Position numbers and translations under genes: made by a program
Source: Pirellulaceae bacterium
GTDB lineage: Bacteria; Planctomycetota; Planctomycetia; Pirellulales; Pirellulaceae
Length of the DNA stretch: 64,000 nt
Assembly (NCBI GenBank): GCA_029243025.1
Contig: JAQWSU010000016.1
Span: 1-64,000, forward strand
Direction: 5' to 3'
In this document: piece after piece, positions 35,894 through 44,578 of the stretch
Layout of the letters: each line of letters opens with the position of its first letter
How positions within the stretch are numbered: position 1 is the first letter of the stretch
Notes under the pieces: model-generated
The model's input: the letters and a program-made list of their open reading frames with translations, nothing else
What the model was told of the DNA's origin: nothing
Databases searched by the model: none

Positions 35894-37201
35894 ATGAACA
35901 CAAAAGACCAATTAGAGGAAATCCGGACAGGCAAACAGGATCTTTCCAGTTACATTCGCATCTGTTGCGACTTGCTCGAAGCGGAAAATCCACACGTCCA
36001 TGCGATTGTCGAGACAACCTATGACCGCGATCGCATTGAAGCCGATGTAGCTCGTTTAATTGAACGGTTTCCCGACCCAACATCACGCCCCGCACTATTT
36101 GGGTTACCAATCGGCGTCAAGGATATAATTCGTGTCGACGGACTCCCAACAAAGTGCGGAAGTCGTTTACCAGACAATCTTTTCAGCGGACCAGAAGCCG
36201 ATTGTGTGACTCGCATGAAACGTGCCGGCGCTATCGTGATTGCCAAGACAGTCACCACAGAGTTTGCCGCCTTTCAACCTGGGCCAACCTGCAACCCTCA
36301 TCGATTCACACACACACCGGGAGGGTCTAGCAGTGGATCAGCTGCGGCCGTTTCCAAGGGTTTTTTCCCCTTCGGGTTTGGCACGCAGACAATCGGTTCA
36401 ATTGCTCGCCCCGCGGCTTTCTGTGGGGTCGTGGGATTCAAGCCGAGCTGGAGTCGAATTGCAACGGGCGGCGTCGTGGAATACTCTCGCACAATGGATC
36501 ATGTAGGCTGGCTGTGCAACGACACTTCGGCTTTGTCGCAACTGGCTGGTGTCTTGATTGCGAACTGGAATCCGGCCCCACGAATACAGAATCCAAACGA
36601 CGTCGTGATTGGAATCCCTGAAGGACCTTACCTAGAGCAAGCCTCAAATCCGGAATTGCAAAGGTTTTCCGATCTCGTCGCCCGTCTCCAAGGCCATCAT
36701 CTAACGATTCGGAGTTGCCCTGCGCTACAAAACATCGAACAAATGCGGCAAGAACATCTCCAATTGGTCAACGGTGAACTAGCCCGCGTGCACCATGACT
36801 GGTACGCCCGCTATTCACATGATTACGCAGCAAAAACGGCCGAGTTGATTGAAACAGGTCAACACATTAGCGACAAAGAACTACGCAATCTCATCCGCAA
36901 TCGCTCCGTGCACCAGCAGCAAGTCGAGCAGACCATGGATCATTATCAGCTCGACTACTGGATTGCTCCGGGTGCCGTCGATCTCGCTCCGGAAGGCCTC
37001 GACAGCACGGGGGATCCGATCATGAGCCTTCCTTGGACCCACACCGGCCTTCCCACGGTATCCATCCCCGCTCGATCGACCTTTTCAGATCTTCCGCACG
37101 GAATCCAATTGGTTGGACGTTTCGGCAAAGATGAACAGCTCGTAGAGATGGCAAGCGAAATTGCCAAGCGACTGCATCATTCGATTCCCGAGACGACCTG
37201 A
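35894..37201 (+). CDS. Amidase signature family enzyme
   Basis: Protein of 435 residues with the amidase signature. The Ser-cisSer-Lys triad can be placed: Lys76 in PIGVKDIIRVDG, the cis-Ser in GGSSSGSA (about 145-149) and the nucleophilic Ser169 in TQTIGSIARP, where most amidases have DTGGSIRxP; the loss of one Gly in that motif is slightly unusual. No signal peptide, so probably cytosolic. Members hydrolyse amides from simple compounds to Glu-tRNA(Gln); GatA is unlikely here because there is no gatB or gatC and the sequence is divergent. Substrate unknown. Just downstream lies the recombinase remnant. Confidence 0.87.
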   Translation: MNTKDQLEEIRTGKQDLSSYIRICCDLLEAENPHVHAIVETTYDRDRIEADVARLIERFPDPTSRPALFGLPIGVKDIIRVDGLPTKCGSRLPDNLFSGPEADCVTRMKRAGAIVIAKTVTTEFAAFQPGPTCNPHRFTHTPGGSSSGSAAAVSKGFFPFGFGTQTIGSIARPAAFCGVVGFKPSWSRIATGGVVEYSRTMDHVGWLCNDTSALSQLAGVLIANWNPAPRIQNPNDVVIGIPEGPYLEQASNPELQRFSDLVARLQGHHLTIRSCPALQNIEQMRQEHLQLVNGELARVHHDWYARYSHDYAAKTAELIETGQHISDKELRNLIRNRSVHQQQVEQTMDHYQLDYWIAPGAVDLAPEGLDSTGDPIMSLPWTHTGLPTVSIPARSTFSDLPHGIQLVGRFGKDEQLVEMASEIAKRLHHSIPETT

Positions 37202-37278
37202 TTTTTTCTGCTTCAAGGCCCCAAACTGGGAAGCTGTCATCAGGTGCCATCGGTGCCTTGCCAGTTCTAGCTAACCAC

Positions 37279-37889
37279 CTAATCCCTCCAGAAGTCCTGG
37301 AAACGGTTCGAGGCCAGTTCGGTGTAGCGAACCGTGTGCTGGATGTTCTTATGGCCAACATCCTGCTGAATGGCACATGTATCGTGACCATCATTCGCAA
37401 GCTTGTAGCCGGTGGCGTGACGAAGCATGTGCGGATGAACTGGGAAGTCGAAGTCTGCATTCCTTCCCGCCCTGGTAATCATCTTTCGCACAGCTGAATC
37501 GGTGAGTGGTCCTTTGCGTTCCGTGACGAAAACGCAGGGCGATTCTGGATAGTCCCGCTTCAATCGACGCAGTGCTCTGATTTCGGGACCGCGAATCGGG
37601 TGGACTGATGGTGAGCCGTCTTTAGAACGACTCACCTGCATTCGACCACCATCGAGTTCCACCTGATTCCAGTCGAGAGCAACCAGTTCCGACACTCGGG
37701 ACCCGTGGCGGTGGGTTACGAGAATCAGTGTCGAGTCGCGATGATCGTGGCGACCAACATTCGATGCGCCTTCATCAACCGAGTGACTTCTTTGTCTGTG
37801 AGGTATTCACGCGGACGAACATCGGCGTTCTTTGGATTCGTGGGGGGGGAACTTTCCCGAAAACGGTTAAATTCGGGAATATTTAGCAC
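37279..37889 (-). pseudogene. Frameshifted short tyrosine recombinase
   Basis: The reverse strand encodes a compact tyrosine recombinase in two frames. From a GTG at 37889 the reading is LNIPEFNRFRESSPP, then VRPREYLTDKEVTRLMKA; near 37750 the frame changes by one base, after which GRHDHRDSTLILVTHRHGSRVSELVALDW continues. The catalytic part includes the Arg in HRHGSRVSEL, HMLRHATGY (His-x-x-Arg), DVGHKNIQHTVRYTEL with the His and the final Tyr. Without the shift the protein would be about 200 residues, with no N-terminal SAM-like domain, a form known from planctomycete and other integrase families. One indel makes it non-functional unless read by frameshifting. Confidence 0.8.
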
Positions 37890-38264
37890 CCTAATCCAAT
37901 CGCTGATTCATCATGCTCGCAACTAAAGGAAGTGTCAATCCTCGTGCACTTACGCCCCACCACCAAGTTCAGCGGTCGCCGTCACCGAAGCGACTTAACC
38001 TGCGTCCGAGTTTCAGGCCGACGCGTCTTCGCCGGTTGCCGTTTCGGCCCCAGAGTGCGGCATCCGCAGCCACACGGGCGCACTGGCTCGCCACCATCAT
38101 GAGCGCTAGGCAGGACCGGCCTATCACGCAGAAAATATCGACCCCCGACGAAAAACCATTTGCTAAAATGGGACGCGCGCGATTAGCTGCCTGCGCATTA
38201 GACGGCACATTTGCGGACTACAGGTGAGAGGCAGTAACTTTCTTTAACCGAGTTAGGTGAAAGT
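37890..38264. other. Intergenic, GC-rich, nothing firm
   Basis: Holds two overlapping frames on opposite strands (37913-38227 forward, 37969-38208 reverse), both arginine-rich and without a domain. They may be parts of the mobile scar. No inverted repeat or attachment site was identified. AGGTGA ahead of 38265 serves the next gene. Confidence 0.3.
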
Positions 38265-39872
38265 ATGGTGATGAAGAGGTTTTTGAATTTTTGGAATCAA
38301 TTTATTCTGATCGCAATTTTGCTCACGCAGTATTCTTACGCAAAAGACTACGAAATTGTTGTATACGGCGGCACTCCTGGCGGCATTGCCGCCTCGATAG
38401 CGGCTTCAAGAGAAGGAGCTTCCGTCGTGCTTTTGGAACAGACCAAGCATGTTGGCGGCCTTAGCACCAGTGGGCTGAACCGGGATGAAGGCGAGCACAT
38501 GATCCGGTGGACATTGGGGGGATTCTCCGAGCGATTCACCCGTGAAGCTGCCGCACGAAGCGGAACGGACCCGAATACGGAGGGAGCCCGAATATGGGCA
38601 TCCAAGATAGCGGAAGAGCTGTTTCTGGAAATGCTTCATGAAGAAGGCATTCCAATCATATACGAGCAAAGGATCGAAGGCGTAGAGATGGACGGATCAA
38701 AGATCAAGGCTTTGAATGCGCGTGGCGGCAACAGCTATCGGGCCATGATCTTTATTGATGCCACTTACGAAGGCGACCTCATGGCAGCTGCGGGAGTCTC
38801 ATATACCGTGGGACGTGAATCTCGCGACACCTACAACGAGTCCATGGCAGGAGTCCGTTACATGGACGAGAAGATCAAGGTTTCGCCTTACGACGAAAAT
38901 GGAAAACTCCTGCCCGGTATCATGCCGGGCAAGCCACCGGAAGAGTTTTCGGCTAGTCAGGTTCCGCTTTGCTATAACGTTCGGCTCAACCTTTCCCTCG
39001 ATCCCGCCAACCAGGTACCTATCGAGAAACCGGAAGGATACGATCCCGGGCAATACGAATTGCTGGTAGGGAGTTTTCACTCGGGTGAAATCAACAGGAT
39101 AAATCAAATCCTCGGTTTGTATCGGATGCCCGACAACAAGCGTGAGCTCAACAACCGGCAATACTCTATCGTTTCGCTGAGCATGCCGGGCGAGCAAACA
39201 CCTTGGGCGGAAGCATCTTTCGAGGAGCGAGAAGCCATCCACAAGAAATACCGCAATTACACGCATGGCCTGCTTTGGTTTTTGAAATCCGACCCCCGGG
39301 TGCCAGCAGCGATGCGCGAAGACATGGCTCAATACGGCTTTTGCAATGACGAGTGGAACGATAACAACCATTGGCCGTGGTATCTCTACATTCGCGCAGC
39401 GCGTCGCATGCAAGGCGAGTTCATCCTGACCCAGGCGGATGTCACAACAACCACGGACAAGGAAGATGTGATTCATATTGGATCCCATTACATTGATGCC
39501 CACCATGTCACCCGGTACGCGGTAGACCAGGATCACTACATCAACGAAGGTCGTATCTGGCAGGAAGGCGTGCCCTTTGACATCCCCTATGGGGTTATCA
39601 CACCGAAATCCTCGGAATGCGAGAACTTGCTCGTGCCTGTTTGCGCTTCAGCAAGCGCGGTAGCCTTTTGTACAATCCGCCTCGAACCTACCTGGATGCA
39701 TCTTGGTGAGGTTTCGGGTATGGCCGCTGCACTTTCCTTAGATGCGGGTGTCAACGTCCAAAATATTGAAATATCAGAAATTCAGGCGATGATTGCTAAA
39801 ACCGGGATACCGCTTGAGTGGTCCGACACCCAACAAGACGCTGCAGCCAACGCGGACAAACCGCGTGACTAA
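38265..39872 (+). CDS. FAD-dependent oxidoreductase, secreted, between mobile-element remnants
   Basis: Protein of 535 residues with a signal-like N-terminus (FWNQFILIAILLTQYSYA) and a Rossmann FAD motif YEIVVYGGTPGGIAASIAA, followed by VVLLEQTKHVGGLSTSGL, the pattern of the FAD_oxidored (PF12831) family. Other landmarks: MIFIDATYEGDLMAAAGVSY, CYNVRLNLS and LLVPVCASASAVAFCTIRLEP at the C-terminal FAD region. These proteins occur in polysaccharide-degrading planctomycetes, Lentisphaerae and Bacteroidota, with unknown substrates. The gene is intact and has a good ribosome binding site (TTAGGTGAAAGT). It lies between a recombinase remnant and a Tn3 transposase remnant, which suggests it came in as cargo. 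Confidence 0.85.
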   Translation: MVMKRFLNFWNQFILIAILLTQYSYAKDYEIVVYGGTPGGIAASIAASREGASVVLLEQTKHVGGLSTSGLNRDEGEHMIRWTLGGFSERFTREAAARSGTDPNTEGARIWASKIAEELFLEMLHEEGIPIIYEQRIEGVEMDGSKIKALNARGGNSYRAMIFIDATYEGDLMAAAGVSYTVGRESRDTYNESMAGVRYMDEKIKVSPYDENGKLLPGIMPGKPPEEFSASQVPLCYNVRLNLSLDPANQVPIEKPEGYDPGQYELLVGSFHSGEINRINQILGLYRMPDNKRELNNRQYSIVSLSMPGEQTPWAEASFEEREAIHKKYRNYTHGLLWFLKSDPRVPAAMREDMAQYGFCNDEWNDNNHWPWYLYIRAARRMQGEFILTQADVTTTTDKEDVIHIGSHYIDAHHVTRYAVDQDHYINEGRIWQEGVPFDIPYGVITPKSSECENLLVPVCASASAVAFCTIRLEPTWMHLGEVSGMAAALSLDAGVNVQNIEISEIQAMIAKTGIPLEWSDTQQDAAANADKPRD

Positions 39873-40284
39873 GCTTCGACGTTAAGACGCGTCGGCTTCA
39901 TCGTCCAGGGCCGACGCGTACTTTGGAGATGACTCGGGGAATTGCGTCTTGACGAAGTCGCCCTATCCTCAATTGCCTTCGATTAACAAATCTTGTTTGG
40001 AAATCCGCTCACTCGGCGGCCGCATCGCTGTAGTCGGGGCACGATACAAGACAGCCCGGCGAGTTTAGGCAGCTGCCTAATTTGTCCGGAGTTTGCGTCG
40101 GCCCTGCTTCATCGGCCGAAACACCTTAACGAGTCACCGGACTCCGGTGCTGTCCCTCCGATTCTAAGCTCAAAGGTGTACGATGAAAGACGTCACCTCC
40201 TGCAATTTCGGGGAATCCTTCGTCATGCACTCCTTCTGGAAATCTCTAACAGAAGGATATCTCGGCCAACCACACGTTCGGTCA
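39873..40284. other. Intergenic, nothing recognised
   Basis: About 410 bases between the FAD oxidoreductase and the C-terminal end of the transposase remnant. A forward frame (39993-40358) overlaps the transposase antisense and has unlikely composition. No Tn3-type 38-base inverted repeat was found by eye. Confidence 0.35.
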
Positions 40285-41160
40285 TCATACCGCCAATTCC
40301 ACGAAATCGATGGGCAACCGCTTCTCCATATCCAGTTCGAATGAGCCGTAAGGATTAATGTGAGCGTAGATGAGTGGCGTCAACGCTCGGAAATCTTCGG
40401 CCGACATCTTTGCCATCCACGATGGTTCGGAGAGCACGTTCTGAATCATCAGCGTGTTCACGTAGACCATGCACGATTGCAACAAGTGGAGTGAGAGCAC
40501 CGAAATTTCTTGGTCTTCAAGGCGATTGGTGGCCACCTCGCCACCCTTGCCGAAGAAGATGAAACCGTTGGTTCCGTTCCATCGCTCGACGACCTGAAGT
40601 CACTCGTGAACCTCTTGCCTGAGAGCTTCAGATTCGAGCTATCGGCAAAGAAACATCGTCCGTTTTACTTTGCCAAGTTCCAACAGTGCCTGATACGTCG
40701 GGTGCTTGAGATTGTCTTTCGTGAAGCGATTGAGGTCTTCCATCAACGCCTTAACCACTTTGCGTTCGGAACGAACGCCAATGCGATGAACAACTTGAAT
40801 GAGCAGGTCTACCAGACCGTCGATGATTTCCTTCCGACGTTGCCAGCAGAAGGCTGCCACGAGCGTATAACGAATCTTTTCAGAATGGCGACGCAACTCA
40901 CGTGGCGGTTCGGTTGCAGCACGAAGGCGATACTTTTGCATCACGGCGGTTGGAGTTTGCTGTAACAACCCATGCGGCAATTCGATGGTGACGATGCGTT
41001 CAAGCTTGGCGATTTCAGTCAGGACGCTTTCTAAGCTAGGACGACCTGGGTCGAGACGAAGCTTAGCGAACGGGGTGGCCTCTTTCTCTGATTCGGCATC
41101 GTCAGACGCTGTTAATAGCTCGTCCATTGCGGCTTGGCAGGCTACCCAACTAAAATTCAA
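40285..41160 (-). pseudogene. Tn3-family transposase remnant with internal deletion and two nonsense codons
   Basis: One reverse-strand frame holds two separated parts of a Tn3 transposase. The first part has LRLDPGRPSLESVLTEIAKL, EPPRELRRHSEKIRYTLVAA and DGLVDLLIQVVHRIGVRSE, from the N-terminal half. It then jumps to LKHPTYQALLELGKVKRTMFLC, which belongs near the C-terminus; the catalytic DDE core between is gone. The frame continues after a TAG at 40639-40641 (Tyr in relatives, as I recall) with LESEALRQEVHE, a TGA at 40600-40602 (Gly expected), then [39 protein letters not shown] and [16 protein letters not shown]. The upstream N-terminus is also missing. Confidence 0.87.
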
Positions 41161-41273
41161 ACATTACATTTCGAGAATACAAAACGGGCAATCCCCCAAT
41201 TCACAATTGCCTGAAAGTCTTCGACCACTGATAATGTGGAGATCGCCCACCCCAACCATTTGGAATAGCAAAT

Positions 41274-42176
41274 ATGAAAAGCTCACATTTCATTCTCAAT
41301 ACGGTTCATCAGCAACGGTTTGCCGCATTGTATTTTTTGATGTGTGTCACACCGATCACGGCCAATGCTGCTTCACCCTATCAGCAACAAGAAGACGTCG
41401 TTTTCGCGCAAAGCCATGGGGTCGCAATCACCATGGATATTTTCACCCCGCAGCAGAATCCCAACGGCCTGGCGATTATCGATGTGGCGAGTGGAGCCTG
41501 GAGTTCGGATCGAGGTAAGATTCGTGATCACAAGCGAGCTCTTATTTTCGACATTTTCTGTAAGCGGGGTTACACCGTATTCGCGGTTCGTCCAGGATCA
41601 CTCAGCCGTTTTTCCTGTGCTGACATGGTTGATCACGTAGAACAAGCGATCAAGTGGGTCAAATCAAAGTCGGAGCAATATCAGATCGATCCCGACCGAA
41701 TAGGAATTGTGGGCGCATCAGCTGGTGGTCACTTGGCATCACTCGTCGCTCTCCGCCAAAAAACACCCGTCGCGGCTGCGGGAGTCTTCTTCCCACCCAC
41801 TGATTTTTTGAAGTTCGAGGGCAAACCGATTGATCCGCAGGAGCAAGACGGTTTGGGAGCACTTGCTCGAGCACTCGCATTCCCGGACGGTATCGACTCA
41901 CTAACAGAGGCAGAGATTCAAAGTGGGCTAAAGTCAATTTCGCCCGCCCATCAAGTGACGGCGCAGGCACCACCTTTTTTACTGATCCATGGAGATGCAG
42001 ACCGCGTCGTTCCACTCGAACAATCCGAGCGACTCGTTGCAGCGCTGAAAAAAAATGATGTGCCCGTTGAATTGATTGTCAAACCCGGTGGGGGACACCC
42101 TTGGTTCACGATTCCCGTAGAAGTGAGCAAGCTGGCAGATTGGTTTGACACCCAGTTGAGCAACGAAAAGAAATGA
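41274..42176 (+). CDS. Secreted alpha/beta hydrolase (BD-FAE-like)
   Basis: Protein of 300 residues with a signal peptide ending near ITANAASP. It has the nucleophile elbow GIVGASAGGHLAS with catalytic Ser, the acid in LIHGDADRVVPLEQS and the catalytic His in PGGGHPWF. The pattern fits esterases acting on xylan or small acyl esters (BD-FAE/acetylxylan esterase-like). The usual HGGG oxyanion motif near the N-terminus is replaced by VASGAWSSD, which is unusual and may alter activity. It starts about 110 bases beyond the transposase remnant and is followed by the phytoene-dehydrogenase-like gene after 12 bases, so the two probably share a transcript. Confidence 0.82.
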   Translation: MKSSHFILNTVHQQRFAALYFLMCVTPITANAASPYQQQEDVVFAQSHGVAITMDIFTPQQNPNGLAIIDVASGAWSSDRGKIRDHKRALIFDIFCKRGYTVFAVRPGSLSRFSCADMVDHVEQAIKWVKSKSEQYQIDPDRIGIVGASAGGHLASLVALRQKTPVAAAGVFFPPTDFLKFEGKPIDPQEQDGLGALARALAFPDGIDSLTEAEIQSGLKSISPAHQVTAQAPPFLLIHGDADRVVPLEQSERLVAALKKNDVPVELIVKPGGGHPWFTIPVEVSKLADWFDTQLSNEKK

Positions 42177-42188
42177 CGGTCACAAAGC

Positions 42189-43616
42189 ATGAGTAAGGAA
42201 CTCGATGCGGTCGTGGTCGGAGCGGGTCCGAATGGACTCTCGGCCGCCATCGAATTAGCAAGATCTGGCTTTGAAGTTCAAGTGATTGAAGCCATGCCCC
42301 GCCCAGGCGGTGGAACTCATACCTACGAGTTGACACTGCCCGGGTTCTTACATGACCAATGCTCCGGAGTGCATCCCACCGGAATCCTTTCACCCTATTT
42401 CCGCCAATTGCCATTGCATGACTTTGGCCTGCGCTGGCTGCAAACCGAGGCCTCCGTCGCTCATCCTCTCGATGATGAACCTGCCGCCCTGCTCTACAAA
42501 AGCATCGACCAAACGGTTGACCAGTTTGGCCCGGACGCTCACCGCTGGCGTTCGCTATTCGAACCACTTCTCAGACACCCGAACGAATTATTGAGCGATC
42601 TACTCGGCCCCCTACGCCTCCGTCCGAGGCGTCCGCTGCAAATGGCAAAATTCGGAGCGATGGCAGCTTGGCCGGCTCGTCGTTTCGCCAGAACATTTTT
42701 TCGCGAGGAAAAAACTCGCGCTCTGTTTGCCGGGTGTGCTGGCCATGCGATTTTACCATTGGATTATGGGTTCACTTCTGCATTGGGTCTCATTTTCGCG
42801 ATTTGTGGCCATATCGAACCCTGGCCGGTAGCCGCTGGCGGTTCGCAGGCGATTGGTGACGCGCTCGCCAATTATCTGACCAGCTTGGGTGGTCAAATTG
42901 TGTGCAATCAAAAAGTAAACTCCCTCGAACAACTCCCTGCGTCACGCGTTGTGCTCTTTGATTTGTCACCTAAGTCGATCATTTCAATTGCTGCGAACAA
43001 CCTACCCAAAGGTTATCAACGACGCCTGCGGCGGTTTAATTATGGACCGGCAGCTTTCAAGATTGATTGGGCACTGGACGGTCCCATCCCATGGCAAGAC
43101 GCAAGAGTTGCCACCGCGACAACGGTCCACGTCGGCGGAACACTCGATGAGATCGCAGCTTCGGAGCACGATGCCTGGTACGGAAAACACAACGATTCCC
43201 CCTACTTAATTCTCTGCCAACAAAGTCACGCAGATCCAAGTCGAGCCCCTGCGGGGAAACACACGGGTTACGCGTACTGCCACGTCCCAAATGGATCTCA
43301 GCTGGATATGACAGATCGCATCGAACGGCAAGTAGAACGTTTTGCACCTGGATTTCGAGACATCATCCTAGCTCGACACGTAACGCGTCCGAAAGATTTT
43401 GAAACATTCAATCCCAACTATGTTGGGGGCGCAATTACGGGAGGTGCTGCAAATCTAACGCAACTGTTTACGCGACCGGTGGCACGCTGGGATCCCTATT
43501 CGACACCCAACAAACGACTCTTCATTTGCTCAGCATCCACACCGCCCGGGGGTGGGGTGCACGGAATGTGTGGTTACTTCGCAGCTAGGTCAGCGATCGC
43601 CAGATTGTCCCGCTGA
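42189..43616 (+). CDS. Phytoene dehydrogenase-like FAD/NAD(P) oxidoreductase
   Basis: Protein of 475 residues with the dinucleotide-binding motif DAVVVGAGPNGLSAAIELA and the acidic region VIEAMPRPGGGTHT, as in CrtI-like and retinol-saturase-like enzymes. Further landmarks: LPGFLHDQCSGVHPTG, the middle stretch LFAGCAGHAILPLDYG and the C-terminal FAD region FICSASTPPGGGVHGMCGYFAA. This branch is widespread in bacteria and mostly uncharacterised; isoprenoid or polyene substrates are only a guess. It is separate from the carotenoid operon 5 kb away and on the opposite strand. No signal peptide. Confidence 0.82.
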   Translation: MSKELDAVVVGAGPNGLSAAIELARSGFEVQVIEAMPRPGGGTHTYELTLPGFLHDQCSGVHPTGILSPYFRQLPLHDFGLRWLQTEASVAHPLDDEPAALLYKSIDQTVDQFGPDAHRWRSLFEPLLRHPNELLSDLLGPLRLRPRRPLQMAKFGAMAAWPARRFARTFFREEKTRALFAGCAGHAILPLDYGFTSALGLIFAICGHIEPWPVAAGGSQAIGDALANYLTSLGGQIVCNQKVNSLEQLPASRVVLFDLSPKSIISIAANNLPKGYQRRLRRFNYGPAAFKIDWALDGPIPWQDARVATATTVHVGGTLDEIAASEHDAWYGKHNDSPYLILCQQSHADPSRAPAGKHTGYAYCHVPNGSQLDMTDRIERQVERFAPGFRDIILARHVTRPKDFETFNPNYVGGAITGGAANLTQLFTRPVARWDPYSTPNKRLFICSASTPPGGGVHGMCGYFAARSAIARLSR

Positions 43617-43755
43617 GATCTTCGCAATCGAATGACTTGGCCTCTTGAATCACCGCGATTGTTCTGTAAGCATCTGGAGCGAATCATAAGTACTCTCAAG
43701 AGTTGTCCGTAGAAATCGTCCCGTTTTCCTGTAAAGACCAAACTAAAGAATTCCG

Positions 43756-44010
43756 ATGACCGCACTCGACGTTTTTGCGGTGATCATCTTGATCGTCATC
43801 TTGTTGGCTTTCATTTCAGCCTTGATCATCCTGGGAATGCCGCCCGGAAAAATCGCGCGGGACCGCAATCACCCGCAAGCCGATGCGATCACAGTTTGCG
43901 GTTGGTGGGGAGTGATCACGGTGGGCATCCTGTTACCACTCGCATTCATCTGGGCATCTACGAAATGCGAGACAACGGAAAAGCTCGAGGAATCGAGAAA
44001 AGAGGCCTGA
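43756..44010 (+). CDS. DUF3302 (YiaW-like) small membrane protein
   Basis: Protein of 84 residues with two hydrophobic segments (VFAVIILIVILLAFISALII and WWGVITVGILLPLAFIW) joined by PPGKIARDRNHPQADAI, the DUF3302 signature seen in E. coli YiaW. In E. coli yiaW precedes yiaV, a HlyD-type membrane fusion gene, and the same pairing appears here seven bases downstream. Function is unknown; an accessory role to the HlyD-like partner is the usual assumption. Confidence 0.85.
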   Translation: MTALDVFAVIILIVILLAFISALIILGMPPGKIARDRNHPQADAITVCGWWGVITVGILLPLAFIWASTKCETTEKLEESRKEA

Positions 44011-44017
44011 TCCTACA

Positions 44018-44578
44018 ATGATCGTGTTCTTGACGCTTTGTTACGTGGGTTTACTCGCGTTACTGATTAAAATTGGGGTGATCAAATTCACCCTGTGGTG
44101 GAAATTGTCGCCGCTAATTTGGATGCTTCTTTTACTGGTGGTGCTGTTCATTCCGATGCAATGGGGAGCACCTTCTGGCTCGGTCAATGTATACGCCTAT
44201 GTCGTTGAGATCATTCCAAATGTCTCAGGTGAGGTCATCGAAGTACCCGCACGAGGTCTCGAACGGCTTAAGAAAGGCGACACATTATTTCGTATCGATC
44301 CTGCACCACTCGAAACCGAAGTTGAACGACTTGAGGCAGTTGTTGCTGCGGCCGAACAGTCCGTACCGCAACTCAAGGCCGCAGTGGATGAAGCCAATGC
44401 AAGTGTCGATGAGGCAAAAGCGAAATTTGTAAAGGCAAAGCTGGAATTCGATCGGCAGCAAGCGTTGATCAAAAACGATGCCACCGCACAACGGACACTT
44501 GACAGAGCGTCCAGTCAACTGACCGTGGCTGAATCGACGCTGCGAGAAATGCAAGCAAAACTCGAGCAAAAGGGTTGA
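44018..44578 (+). CDS. HlyD-family protein (YiaV-like), first half up to a frame break
   Basis: The N-terminal half of a membrane fusion protein: two membrane segments (LTLCYVGLLALLIKIGVIKF and WMLLLLVVLFIPMQW), the lipoyl-like half PNVSGEVIEVPARGLERLKKGD with LFRIDPAP, and an alpha-helical hairpin rich in A, E, K and Q. It stops with TGA at 44576, and the next reading frame carries the rest of the protein. Joined, the two halves would give about 373 residues, close to E. coli YiaV. Immediately before the stop is A_AAG_GGT (44569-44575), which fits the X_XXY_YYZ slippery pattern for a -1 shift into the second frame. Either programmed shifting, a mutation or a sequence error explains this. Confidence 0.8.
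   Translation: MIVFLTLCYVGLLALLIKIGVIKFTLWWKLSPLIWMLLLLVVLFIPMQWGAPSGSVNVYAYVVEIIPNVSGEVIEVPARGLERLKKGDTLFRIDPAPLETEVERLEAVVAAAEQSVPQLKAAVDEANASVDEAKAKFVKAKLEFDRQQALIKNDATAQRTLDRASSQLTVAESTLREMQAKLEQKG

Noticed and set aside
37842-37849. G8 tract in the recombinase remnant as a phase-variable frameshift
   Set aside because: Reading through the tract keeps the frame; the actual break lies about 90 bases away.
37913-38227. Forward frame of 104 codons after the recombinase remnant
   Set aside because: Arginine-rich, no ribosome binding site and an equally open reverse frame; probably not coding.
40510-40965. Forward frame of 151 codons
   Set aside because: It is antisense to the Tn3 transposase remnant, whose reverse frame has clear family motifs.
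42189-43616. Phytoene-dehydrogenase-like gene as part of the carotenoid operon
   Set aside because: It is on the other strand, about 5 kb away, and belongs to a different branch of the family.
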